Notes under the pieces: model-generated
Told to the model about the DNA's origin: nothing
Database searches by the model: none
The model's input: the letters and a program-made list of their open reading frames with translations, nothing else
Position numbers and translations under genes: made by a program
Shown here: positions 43,435 to 51,644 of the stretch, piece after piece
Layout: each line of letters opens with the position of its first letter
Position numbering within the stretch: the first letter of the stretch is position 1
Origin: Labilibaculum antarcticum
GTDB lineage: Bacteria > Bacteroidota > Bacteroidia > Bacteroidales > Marinifilaceae
NCBI RefSeq assembly: GCF_002356295.1
Contig: NZ_AP018042.1
Location: forward strand, 3,380,361 to 3,444,360
Direction of reading: 5' to 3'
Length of the DNA stretch: 64,000 nt

Positions 43435-45126
43435 ATGAAAAAATTAATCGAATGTGTTCCTAATTTTTCTGAAGGGAACGACATGAATATCATTAAGCAG
43501 ATTACCCATGAAATTGAATCTGTAGAAGGCGTACGTTTAATCGACGTTGATCCTGGAAAAGCAACCAACCGTACCGTAGTTACTATGGTGGGCACGCCCG
43601 ATGAGGTTTGCGAAGCAGCCTTTCGTGCTGTAAAAAAAGCAGCAGAGTTAATCGACATGAGCAAGCACTCAGGTGCACATCCACGTTTTGGAGCCACCGA
43701 TGTTTGTCCCTTGGTGCCGGTTGCCAACATTACAATGGAAGAGACCATTGAGTATGCACACAAATTGGCGAAACGCATTGGCGAAGAAGCAGGTGTTCCT
43801 GTTTATTGCTACGAAAGTGCAGCACGCACACCTGAGCGTAAAAATTTGGCGGTTTGTCGTGCCGGCGAGTACGAAGCCGTTAAAGACAGAATAGGAACAG
43901 AGCAGTGGAAACCAGATTTTGGACCTGCTGAATTTACACCTGCCGTTGCCAAAAGCGGGGTGACTGCTGTTGGAGCACGTAATTTCTTAATTGCCTACAA
44001 CTTCAACTTAAATACCACCTCAACCCGTCGTGCCAATGCCATCGCATTCGATGTTCGTGAGCGTGGCCGCACCTTGCGAGAAGGAAATCCGGCAACGGGG
44101 AAAATTGTTACCGACGAAAAAGGAAATCCGGTAATGATTCCTGGAACCCTAAAAGCCACCAAAGCAATTGGATGGTTTATCGAAGAATTTGGCGTTGCTC
44201 AAATTTCTATGAACATGACCGATCTCGATGTAACACCTGTTCACAAAGCATTCGATGAGGTTTGCGCCAAAGCTCAGGCTCGTGGTATTCGCGTTACAGG
44301 ATCCGAGTTGGTGGGTGTTGTGCCATTAAAAGCAATGCTGGATGCCGGTAAGCATTACCTTCGCATGCAGGAACGTTCAACCGGTATTGCCGATCGCGAA
44401 ATCATAAAAATCGCAGTTAAATCACTCGGGTTGGATGAGTTGTACCCATTCGAAGCCGATAAGAAAATTGTAGAATACATCTTGGAAGATAAAGATCAGA
44501 AGAAATTGGTTGACCTGAATCTTACCGATTTTGTGAACGAAACAGCTTCCGAATCCATGGCTCCGGGTGGAGGATCAATTTCTGCCTACATGGGTGCTAT
44601 GGGTGCCGCTTTGGGATCAATGGTTGCCAACCTATCGGCTCACAAAGCAGGATGGGACGATCGTTGGGAAGAGTTCTCCGATTGGGCCGAAATGGGCAAA
44701 TCCTACCACACCAAACTAGTTCATTTGGTGGATGAGGATACCAATGCCTTCAATAAAATTATGGATGCAATTCGTTTGCCAAAAGGCACCGATGCTGAGA
44801 AAACTGCTCGTGGTGAGGCCATGGAAGAGGCCACCAAATTTGCAACCATGGTTCCTTTTCAAACCATGGAGCTGTGTTTGGGTTCAATGGATGTTGCCAA
44901 AGCAATGGCCGAGGTTGGTAATCCTAACTCGGTAACCGATGCCGGTGTTGGCGCATTGGCCGCCCGTTCGGGGGTTTTGGGTGCTTTCATGAATGTGAAA
45001 ATCAACGCTAAAGATTTGCAGGACAAAGCCTGGGCTGCCGATATCCTAGCCAAAGGGCAGGCAATTGTTGATAAGGCCATTGCTCTCGAAAACGAGATTG
45101 TAGCCATGGTTAACGCTAAAATCTAA
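43435..45126 (+). CDS. ftcD: Glutamate formimidoyltransferase / formimidotetrahydrofolate cyclodeaminase (fused)
   Basis: 563 residues. The N-terminal part (1 to about 320) is the formimidoyltransferase: LIECVPNFSEGND and HSGAHPRFGATDVCPLVP with the catalytic-type His. The C-terminal part (about 360-563) is the cyclodeaminase: NETASESMAPGGGSISAYMGAMG. The fusion transfers the formimino group from histidine breakdown to tetrahydrofolate and releases ammonia. It is the full fused form, as in animals and many Bacteroidota. The coding sequence uses more C-ending codons than its neighbours, which may mean high expression or a different origin. Confidence 0.96.
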   Translation: MKKLIECVPNFSEGNDMNIIKQITHEIESVEGVRLIDVDPGKATNRTVVTMVGTPDEVCEAAFRAVKKAAELIDMSKHSGAHPRFGATDVCPLVPVANITMEETIEYAHKLAKRIGEEAGVPVYCYESAARTPERKNLAVCRAGEYEAVKDRIGTEQWKPDFGPAEFTPAVAKSGVTAVGARNFLIAYNFNLNTTSTRRANAIAFDVRERGRTLREGNPATGKIVTDEKGNPVMIPGTLKATKAIGWFIEEFGVAQISMNMTDLDVTPVHKAFDEVCAKAQARGIRVTGSELVGVVPLKAMLDAGKHYLRMQERSTGIADREIIKIAVKSLGLDELYPFEADKKIVEYILEDKDQKKLVDLNLTDFVNETASESMAPGGGSISAYMGAMGAALGSMVANLSAHKAGWDDRWEEFSDWAEMGKSYHTKLVHLVDEDTNAFNKIMDAIRLPKGTDAEKTARGEAMEEATKFATMVPFQTMELCLGSMDVAKAMAEVGNPNSVTDAGVGALAARSGVLGAFMNVKINAKDLQDKAWAADILAKGQAIVDKAIALENEIVAMVNAKI

Positions 45127-45150
45127 TTCGTATCAATGATATTTTATTTA

Positions 45151-45187
45151 GACCTGTCAGGTTTCCAAAACCTGACAGGTCTTTTTT
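45151..45187 (+). terminator. ftcD terminator (twin of 51645-51680)
   Basis: GACCTGTCAGGTTT pairs with AAACCTGACAGGTC around a tiny loop, followed by six T. The same hairpin with near-identical flanks occurs at 51645. Confidence 0.9.
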
Positions 45188-45193
45188 ATTGCC

Positions 45194-45383
45194 TTTCCCG
45201 GTCACGCCATGGCATGACCCTACGCATTTCATTACACATTCTTAATTACCAATTCTCAATTATTTGTGGGGTTTCCTTCGTGTCATGTATTTTCCCGGTC
45301 ACGCCATTGCATTACCCTACGCATTTCATTACCCATTATTAATTACCAATTCTTAATTATTGGGGGGTTACCCTTCGGGTCAG
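45194..45383. repeat. Two direct repeats of about 95 bp
   Basis: TTTCCCGGTCACGCCATGGC (45194) and TTTCCCGGTCACGCCATTGC (45291) start two copies with a 97-bp period. Each continues with CCTACGCATTTCATTAC and TTAATTACCAATTCT and ends in a TTCGTGTCA or TTCGGGTCA segment. Confidence 0.8.
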
Positions 45384-45509
45384 GCTTTCCGTTGCAACTC
45401 CTCGGATAGCCTTCGTGCCTCAGGCAAACCTGCGGGGTTTTCACTATAATCCTTAACCCACCGATGCGGGCATTGTACAATTAATCAACCGATATTCATC
45501 ATGTCGCCA

Positions 45510-45690
45510 ATTCCTTGGGGCGTTGCCCCAAGCTCCGATGTGTCAGGCCTTCAGCCTGAAATTTTTGCTCCTGCATATAGAACCGTCATGCTCTGACTAT
45601 AAGCAAGCTGTAAATGTCAGGGTATGACTATTTAATAAAACATTGATCCCGAATAATCGGGAACAAAAAGTGAGACCATCAAGGCAAAGC
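45510..45690. repeat. Composite REP-like element, copy 1
   Basis: TTGGGGCGTTGCCCCAA hairpin, TCAGGCCTTCAGCCTGAAAT hairpin, then the 46-nt core 45585-45630 (GTCATGCTCTGA ... TCAGGGTATGAC inverted ends) and a GATCCCGAATAATCGGGAAC hairpin. Related copies: 47856-47955 and 49376-49562; the last hairpin also recurs at 48135. Confidence 0.8.
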
Positions 45691-45710
45691 TACTTTTTAT
45701 ATATAGCCTT

Positions 45711-45832
45711 GTCTTTGCGAAGGAGCCCCAGCGACTGACGCAATCTCTCCATAGAAGAGAATCTGCGATACTGCATGTTCCGTTCATTTATCATGAGATT
45801 GCCACGTCCTCATTCTTCGTCCTCGCAATGAC
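45711..45832. repeat. 122-bp palindromic intergenic element
   Basis: Imperfect inverted ends (GTCTTTGCGAAGGAGC; reverse complement of the other end GTCATTGCGAGGACG), with GCAATCTC occurring inside in both orientations. It has the look of the widespread TTGCGAGGA/GCAATCTC palindromic repeats in bacterial intergenic DNA. No coding capacity. Confidence 0.75.
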
Positions 45833-46120
45833 AGCCTTAAAGTGTATGTTCTTCTTTTGTCTTAAGTCATCTCCTTTAAAATGCTAAGTTCTATGAAAGC
45901 TTTTACTCTCATGTTTTGTAGTTTTTGCTTTTAGCTGAAAGGAACGCGATACTACCGAAACGAAGTGGAGATCAGCGAAGCTAATCGCGCACCAGCAGGG
46001 GGGGGGCCACTGCAATCCTTAACCCATGTTGTATAGATGTCTGTTTATAATTTATTATATGTTCTTTCCTGTAAGAGATGTTTTATTAAATTTACTTGTC
46101 TAAAATTAAACTAGTCAGAA

Positions 46121-46636
46121 ATGGAAAATGTAACTATTGAATTGGTAATATCATTATTTGCTTTAATTGCTGCTTTTTATTCAATATACAGGAATAATAG
46201 GAACAATAAACTACAAATAAAAGTGTCAAAACTGGAAGAATTATTTGAGGTAATTAAATCTTTAGGAGGCTCATATTATCTAATGGCTGGAACAACTTAT
46301 CAAACGAAAGCTTATCAAAATCCTCAGGATAAGACAATCAATTCGTTGAAAGAATATTGGATGGAAAGAGATGAATTATTACCAAGGGAAGAGCGAGATA
46401 AAATAGTAAAATATGTATCACGGTTGGATGTGTTAACTGAATGTTATACTCGTGGTAAATTAAATAAGAAAATTAGAAGTTACCACGAAATGTTAGTTGC
46501 TATATCAAATTATACTTTTAATGGTGGAGACATTATTTATGAATCAAAATTTGGTGCTGATTTTGTAGAGACTGAGAAATATAGATCTGATACAAAAGAA
46601 ATTTTAGATGAAATCATTAAGGAAATTAAAGTTTGA
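46121..46636 (+). CDS. Single-pass membrane protein of unknown function
   Basis: 171 residues. A short N-terminus is followed by one membrane helix (about 6-22, LVISLFALIAAFYSIY) and a basic cytoplasmic-type flank (RNNRNNK). The remaining 145 residues are charged and mostly helical, with EYWMERDELLPREERDKIVKY. I recognise no family. It is followed after 31 bp by a DUF2971-HARE gene in the same direction, so the two are probably one unit. AT-rich codon use matches the accessory region. Confidence 0.75.
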   Translation: MENVTIELVISLFALIAAFYSIYRNNRNNKLQIKVSKLEELFEVIKSLGGSYYLMAGTTYQTKAYQNPQDKTINSLKEYWMERDELLPREERDKIVKYVSRLDVLTECYTRGKLNKKIRSYHEMLVAISNYTFNGGDIIYESKFGADFVETEKYRSDTKEILDEIIKEIKV

Positions 46637-46667
46637 GTGAGTTAAGAGGATATTTAAAACTATAAAT

Positions 46668-47843
46668 ATGGAAGTGAATAAATTTGAATGTACCTATCGC
46701 ACAGGTAGACAAAATGGATCAATTGTATTTGAGGTGATTCCTGATGAGGAAAGACCAGTCCCTGAATCTTTATTTAAGCTTTATGAATTAAATAAATTTT
46801 CAGTCGATGCATTATGTAAGAGTTATTTTTATGCAGCCCATCCTTGTCAGCTTAATGATTATTTTGATTGCCACGAAAAACTATTAGAGTTTGATGACCA
46901 ATTAATAATAAACTTTCTTGGAAATGGAGGCTTTCATGAAAATATTCAAGATTTAATTAAAAATGACCCTAAAAGGGCACAAAAGATAACAAGGGAAACT
47001 TTTCGAGAAGTCTTTTTTAAGAAGATAGGAGTCGTAAGTTTAACTGAAAACCCTTTTAATTTGTTAATGTGGTCATACTATACCAATCACAAAGGATTTC
47101 AAGTGCAATATGACCATGGTAAATTCTCGTTTAATAATCATGGTCCATTTGCTATAAATTATCGTGAAAATTTAGAAATAATAAGAATGTCGCCAAGTAA
47201 TGTTGAATTAGGAGTTCTTATGCAGACAAATTTAAAACATAAGGTGTGGCAACATGAAAAAGAATGGCGTTTTTTAGCAGAAAAAGAGAATATGGAATCA
47301 CCAAGTTCTGAAGTTATGAGAAATGAAGGAGGTGAGTCAAGGAAATTTCCATATTCTTTTTCTGCAATAAATAGTATTCAATTGGGAATTCGTTTTTTTG
47401 ATGTGGAAGAAGTTATACCTGAAAATAAATACACTCTAAGAATTTCTTTAAAATTAAAAGATGTATTGAAACGAAAATTCTTATCATTTTTAGCTGAAAA
47501 TGAGATCAATACTGGAATATCAATATCTCAAGAGCTTAATAAAATTGATTTTAGGTATGGTAGGCTTATGAGGATTGATAAATTGACATTTGTATTTACT
47601 GTTTTTGAAGATTTGAATAATCTTCCATTGACATTGCATGAAGCAATAATTAAATTGCTCCAGCACGAAGATAGAGCAATGAACGCTAAAGAAATTGCCG
47701 ATAAATTAAATCAAAATGGATGGTACCAGAAGAGTGATGGTTCTTTGGTAAAAACTAATCAAATTCATGCTCGAAAAAATAAATATCCTGATCTTTTCAG
47801 TGTGGATAATACAGCTAAGCCTCAACTTATTGACTTAGTTTAA
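46668..47843 (+). CDS. DUF2971 protein with C-terminal HARE-HTH domain
   Basis: 391 residues. The first 270 fit DUF2971: LYELNKFSVDALC, YFYAAHPCQLNDYFDC, then VSLTENPFNLLMWSYYTNHKG and QHEKEWRFLAE. The C-terminal 75 residues resemble the HARE-HTH winged helix (LTLHEAIIKLLQHEDRAMNA, KEIADKLNQNGWYQ, IHARKNKYPDLF), a DNA-binding module found in restriction and chromatin proteins. A DUF2971-HARE fusion is unusual. The role of DUF2971 is unknown; its N-terminal Y/H and late E-W-R recall ADP-ribosyltransferase folds, which is only a hypothesis. It pairs with the membrane protein upstream. Confidence 0.75.
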   Translation: MEVNKFECTYRTGRQNGSIVFEVIPDEERPVPESLFKLYELNKFSVDALCKSYFYAAHPCQLNDYFDCHEKLLEFDDQLIINFLGNGGFHENIQDLIKNDPKRAQKITRETFREVFFKKIGVVSLTENPFNLLMWSYYTNHKGFQVQYDHGKFSFNNHGPFAINYRENLEIIRMSPSNVELGVLMQTNLKHKVWQHEKEWRFLAEKENMESPSSEVMRNEGGESRKFPYSFSAINSIQLGIRFFDVEEVIPENKYTLRISLKLKDVLKRKFLSFLAENEINTGISISQELNKIDFRYGRLMRIDKLTFVFTVFEDLNNLPLTLHEAIIKLLQHEDRAMNAKEIADKLNQNGWYQKSDGSLVKTNQIHARKNKYPDLFSVDNTAKPQLIDLV

Positions 47844-47855
47844 AAATATTGACTT

Positions 47856-47955
47856 GTCATGCTCTGATTATAAGTAAACTGTAAATATCAGGGTATGATT
47901 ATTTATTTTATTTATTTATTGAGAGTCTCACGAAAAGAGTGAGACCCTCAGAATC
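47856..47955. repeat. REP-like element, copy 2
   Basis: The 46-nt core (47856-47901, GTCATGCTCTGAT ... CAGGGTATGATTA), followed by the hairpin TGAGAGTCTCAC / GTGAGACCCTCA. Confidence 0.75.
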
Positions 47956-48248
47956 AGATGGTGTCAATCCCATTGGGATTGCATGTTTATAGACAAACAC
48001 CCTATTAATAAGAGTTCGACTCCGAAGGAGTCGTATTCATTTGCAGAATATATATCTATAAACATTAGAATCCTATGGATTCAAAAAGACTTGGATCAAC
48101 AAGTTCATGCTAAGGTTATGACTGATATTGTATTGATCCTGAATATTCGGGAACAAAAAGGGAGCCCCTCAAGGCACAATTTGTACCATCCTCAGAGTTT
48201 CAGAATGCCACATGTCGGTGAAACCTTCCTGCTCATGTCGGGAGGTTT

Positions 48249-48344
48249 CCACAAGCTTGTGAAAGCTTCCTGCCCACGGCAGGAAGAAAAAAAATGTCTG
48301 TGGAACCTCCCTGCCCATAGCGCGAAGCTTTCACAATCTTGTGG
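48249..48344. repeat. Long inverted repeat with nested hairpin
   Basis: CCACAAGCTTGTGAAAGCTTC (21 nt; 48249-48269; shown minus none of its bases, key parts CCACAAG and GTGAAAGCTTC) is complementary at 20 of 21 positions to 48324-48344. The loop holds a CCTGCC-cac-GGCAGG hairpin. A cruciform or MITE-like element. Confidence 0.7.
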
Positions 48345-48550
48345 TGCATTCCTGCGTTTAAAATGACAGTTCCACAACAGTGTGTAGTGGTTTTACTTGT
48401 GTTTGTGATATTATTTGAATTGTGATTAAGAAAAGCAGTTATTGTACTTGCATCAGTATGTGAGTATTTTAAAGGATATTTAAAAATGTCTTGTTTATCT
48501 TAAAAAAATGATTAATTTCATAACTCACTTGTTAAATTAAATCATTTTTT

Positions 48551-49285
48551 ATGTTTGAATCTATTCATCTTACAAATTTACGTCACAACGAATTCATCCA
48601 GTTCATTATTAATTATCTGGAAATTTTAAGTAAAAACGATCTAACCGCTTTAAAGTTGCAGCCTCAATCAGATAATTTGTCAGCTCTAATTGCATCTATG
48701 ATTGCCTTGTATAAACCCGACAAGGGAAGTTCAATAACCAAAATTCTTCTTGAAGATGATAACCGACGCGACAAGTCTCTTGTTGGCATCCAGACAGTAA
48801 TAAATGCCTATACCTACCATTTCGATGCGGAAATCAAGGAATCTGCCGATGTGTTAACTGCATCTTTAAAAAAGTATGGAACGGCAATAACCAAGCAGAA
48901 TTATCAAGGCGAAACCGCTACTGTTAATTCAATTCTTGATGAATGGAAGAGAGAAAGCGCATTTGTAAATGCGATCAATAAATTAGCTCTTACCGATTGG
49001 GTTGTTGAATTAGGTACGGCAAACACACAATTTAATACCGATTATTTGGATCGTGCTAAAGAAGATGCCGAATCACCCGAAATCAAAATAGTTGATTTAC
49101 GTAAGCAAATCATACAAGCCTACTATGAGCTAAGCAATCGTGTGAATGCATTTGCGACTATTGGCGAAGTAGAAACTTATACAGATATGGTTAAACATAG
49201 CAATAGCATCATTGAAAAATACAATGCTGTGATTGTTGCCCGTGCAGCTAAAACAGTTGAGGAGGAGATACCTACTCAGGAGTAA
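48551..49285 (+). CDS. DUF6261-family protein
   Basis: 244 residues, wholly helical by eye, no signal or membrane segment. The opening SIHLTNLRHNEFIQFI and the middle DDNRRDKSLVGIQTVINAY match the DUF6261 family, which I know only from Bacteroidota. Two similar helical halves are suggested. The function is unknown. These genes are often found among intergenic repeats, as here. A 380-bp gap follows. Confidence 0.75.
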   Translation: MFESIHLTNLRHNEFIQFIINYLEILSKNDLTALKLQPQSDNLSALIASMIALYKPDKGSSITKILLEDDNRRDKSLVGIQTVINAYTYHFDAEIKESADVLTASLKKYGTAITKQNYQGETATVNSILDEWKRESAFVNAINKLALTDWVVELGTANTQFNTDYLDRAKEDAESPEIKIVDLRKQIIQAYYELSNRVNAFATIGEVETYTDMVKHSNSIIEKYNAVIVARAAKTVEEEIPTQE

Positions 49286-49665
49286 ATTAAATGATTGAAT
49301 TGAATGAAAAACTGCTCCGCTTGGGGTGGTTTTTTTTATTGTGTTAGCCCTTCATGCTGTTATTTTCAAACGTGGGGAATCATGGGGCGATGCCCCATTC
49401 TATGATCTATCAGGCCTTCAGCCTGAAATCAATAAAATCTCGCAACTATTTCTGCATTGTCATGCTCTGACTGTAAGTAAGCCGCAAATGTCAGGGTATG
49501 ACTAGTCTTCATTATCTTATATTATTGAGAGCCTCACAAAAAAAGTGAGACCCTCAAACCCGAAGTAGTGATTTGTCGAAATGGAGGAGGTGGTGTTTAA
49601 TGCAAGTTCTGAGCCTAACATATTTTTCATAACTTGGTGAAAGTTTTACGAAACAACATATTTAA
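49286..49665. other. Intergenic region with REP-like element
   Basis: 380 bases: a weak hairpin (AAAACTGCTCCGCTTGGGG... T-run near 49330), then REP-like copy 3, then about 100 AT-rich bases that probably hold the promoter of the TPR gene. No gene seen. Confidence 0.55.
49376..49562. repeat. Composite REP-like element, copy 3
   Basis: Same order as copy 1: TGGGGCGATGCCCCA hairpin, TCAGGCCTTCAGCCTGAAAT, the 46-nt core (49459-49504), then the TGAG...CTCAC/GTGAG...CTCA hairpin of copy 2. Confidence 0.8.
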
Positions 49666-50682
49666 ATGGGACTATTTAATTTCTTTAAAAGAGATAAAAT
49701 TTCGAAGTATACTGTAGAAGCGTTTGATGCATATAATGAGGAAGAAAGTAGAAATGAAAAATTGAAAAGGGAGAATCGGGAATGGGAGACAGAATTTAAG
49801 CATTTATCTGATTCAAGAATAAAAGGATCATGTTTCGAAAAGGAAAATAAATATTTCGAAGCGATAGAAGTTTATTTATCTTCAGTTGAGTATGGCGAAA
49901 AATCAAATTTATTATCAATTGCCAATTACGGACACGATATTGAACGTGTTATTATTCTTTATGGCAAATTAAAACAAAAGGTATACCTAAGACAATTTCT
50001 GGAAAGAATGATTTCGACCTATCCCGATTGCAGAGAAGCAATTAAATGGGATGCCAGGTTAGCCAAAATTATTCCTGATAATTCGGCTAAGGAGAATACT
50101 GAGTTGAACGCACAGGATATAGATAGACCGCTTGCTCAAAACCCGTCATTGGGAGCAAAAATACAAGCGTTTAAAAATGCCTTGCCCGAATTTAATTTTT
50201 ACTACGATATGCCCGAAGAGATGCATACAATGGAGTATTTAACGGAACGAAACCCTGTTTCTTTTGACAGAATGAGTGAACTAAGAGAATTACGACAGGC
50301 TTTTAAGGCTGTAATTGAAAAAGCCAATGTTGCAGAAAAACGAAATGATGTAAAGAGTGCAATTGAAGCTTACGAGAAAATGCTTGTGGAGGAATATGAA
50401 GGCAGGGAACCTTATGAGAGACTTATAATTCTGTATCGGAAATTAAAATGGAAAGATGAGGAAATTAGGGTCATTCAACACGCAATATTCTTTTTTGAAA
50501 ATTTGAGAGATGAGCAGTTGAACTACGTGAGAACTCTTGCAGAAAAATATGGAAAAGAAGACTTTGCTAACGATTATATAGCACAGGGAATGAGAATACA
50601 ATATTATGGTGGAGCATTTGATTTGTACAACCCATTTCCCGTTATTGCCAAATGGAAAACCCGATTAGAGAAATTGAACTAG
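49666..50682 (+). CDS. TPR-like helical protein
   Basis: 338 residues, soluble. Helix-turn-helix repeats are seen at about 55-75 (CFEKENKYFEAIEVYLSSVEY), 220-245 (AEKRNDVKSAIEAYEKMLVEEY) and 250-280, of the tetratricopeptide kind (A..Y...L pattern). No catalytic motif is recognised. The DUF2971 gene begins 4 bp after its stop, so the two are almost certainly translated together. It may be the partner, inhibitor or adaptor of that protein; this is inference. Confidence 0.75.
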   Translation: MGLFNFFKRDKISKYTVEAFDAYNEEESRNEKLKRENREWETEFKHLSDSRIKGSCFEKENKYFEAIEVYLSSVEYGEKSNLLSIANYGHDIERVIILYGKLKQKVYLRQFLERMISTYPDCREAIKWDARLAKIIPDNSAKENTELNAQDIDRPLAQNPSLGAKIQAFKNALPEFNFYYDMPEEMHTMEYLTERNPVSFDRMSELRELRQAFKAVIEKANVAEKRNDVKSAIEAYEKMLVEEYEGREPYERLIILYRKLKWKDEEIRVIQHAIFFFENLRDEQLNYVRTLAEKYGKEDFANDYIAQGMRIQYYGGAFDLYNPFPVIAKWKTRLEKLN

Positions 50683-50686
50683 GAAT

Positions 50687-51631
50687 ATGACAATAAAGCG
50701 CAAAATATTATCGAAAGCTATTACGCCGGAACAAAAAGAAATCATAAAGGAACAATTTCCAGATGCTTTTAATAATGGTATCGATCCCAGTAAATTCAAT
50801 TTGTTACTTGAAACTCAAAAGGAACCTGATATTCTCTATCACTATACCACTATGGGCACTTTGCAATCCATATTGAATAATGTGAAAGAAAAAGGGACTT
50901 TAATATTAAGAGGAACCCATGTAGAGTATTTGAATGATGAAACAGAATATGTATTCGCATGTGGGATTCTGGAAGGAATGTTAAAGGATTATGTGAATAT
51001 AATGGATCCAACAGATAAAAAAGATCTTTTGAAATACATGAATAGTAAGAAGTTTGAATATATTGGATCTCTTATTACGGGTAAGCCGTATGTAACTTCT
51101 TTATCTGAAAATCATGATAATTTACCAATGTGGAATACCTATGGCGATAATGGTCGAGGAGTAGCTATAGGTATAAAAAAAGAAACAATTGCTAATTTAA
51201 ATGCAAGTTGGGTGAAGTGTAGTTATGATAAAGAAAGTTTTAAATCATATATGAGTATGTTTATTAAGGATTTATATGAAAAAATATCTTTTGTTGATGG
51301 CTTTACATATGAAGACCCAGATTTTTTATTAGGGATATTATACACTTCTATAAAGCATTTTGCTTATGAATACGAAAATGAGTGGAGGATTGTAAAATGT
51401 GCGTCAAATGGCGATGTTAAACATCAAGAAAATAAAGGTATACTAAAGCCATATATAGATCATAGCTTTGAAAAAGAAGCACTAAAAGAGATAATTATTG
51501 GACCTTGTGCAGATAAGGAACTGGCAAAAAAATTAATTGAATGTATCTTGGAAAAGGTAGGTTATGATATATCAGATGAGAAAAATGAGAATTACGTAAA
51601 GATTAGAAAATCAGAAGTTCCTTTTAGGTAA
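50687..51631 (+). CDS. DUF2971-family protein
   Basis: 314 residues, soluble. Visible family motifs: LYHYTTMGTLQSILNN near residue 46, LRGTHVEYLNDETEYVFACG, YVTSLSENHDNLPMWNTYGDNGRGVAIG and, later, AYEYENEWRIVKCAS. The N-terminal H-Y-x-T...L..IL, the central S-x-S-E-N and the late E-W-R resemble the layout of H-Y-E type ADP-ribosyltransferases such as DarT, but no function is proven for the family. It shares SL[TS]EN...NL.MW..Y with the product of 46668-47843. Encoded as the second gene of a tight pair with the TPR-like protein. Confidence 0.8.
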   Translation: MTIKRKILSKAITPEQKEIIKEQFPDAFNNGIDPSKFNLLLETQKEPDILYHYTTMGTLQSILNNVKEKGTLILRGTHVEYLNDETEYVFACGILEGMLKDYVNIMDPTDKKDLLKYMNSKKFEYIGSLITGKPYVTSLSENHDNLPMWNTYGDNGRGVAIGIKKETIANLNASWVKCSYDKESFKSYMSMFIKDLYEKISFVDGFTYEDPDFLLGILYTSIKHFAYEYENEWRIVKCASNGDVKHQENKGILKPYIDHSFEKEALKEIIIGPCADKELAKKLIECILEKVGYDISDEKNENYVKIRKSEVPFR

Positions 51632-51644
51632 ATTTAAGTATATA

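Larger units (their letters stand above)
45127..46120. other. 1-kb gene-free, repeat-packed region
   Basis: Contains, in order: the ftcD terminator hairpin, two 97-bp-period direct repeats, a GC-rich segment related to 41570-41625, a composite REP element with a 46-nt core, a 122-bp palindromic element, and a G9 tract at 45998-46006 (115 bp before the next start). Short ORFs here do not look like genes. Confidence 0.7.
47844..48550. other. 707-bp gene-free region with repeats
   Basis: Holds copy 2 of the REP-like element, short palindromes (CGACTCCGAAGGAGTCG at 48018-48034; GAATCCTATGGATTC at 48069-48083), a copy of the GATCC...CGGGAACAAAAAG hairpin at 48135, and a long inverted repeat at 48249-48344. 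A 127-codon ORF across it is made of repeats and is not called. Confidence 0.65.

Noticed and set aside
45136-45342. 68-codon ORF after ftcD
   Set aside because: It starts in the terminator hairpin and crosses two direct repeats.
47983-48366. 127-codon plus-strand ORF
   Set aside because: It runs through short palindromes and the inverted repeat at 48249-48344, has no domain-like pattern, and the minus strand is open across the same repeat. Best explained as repeat DNA.
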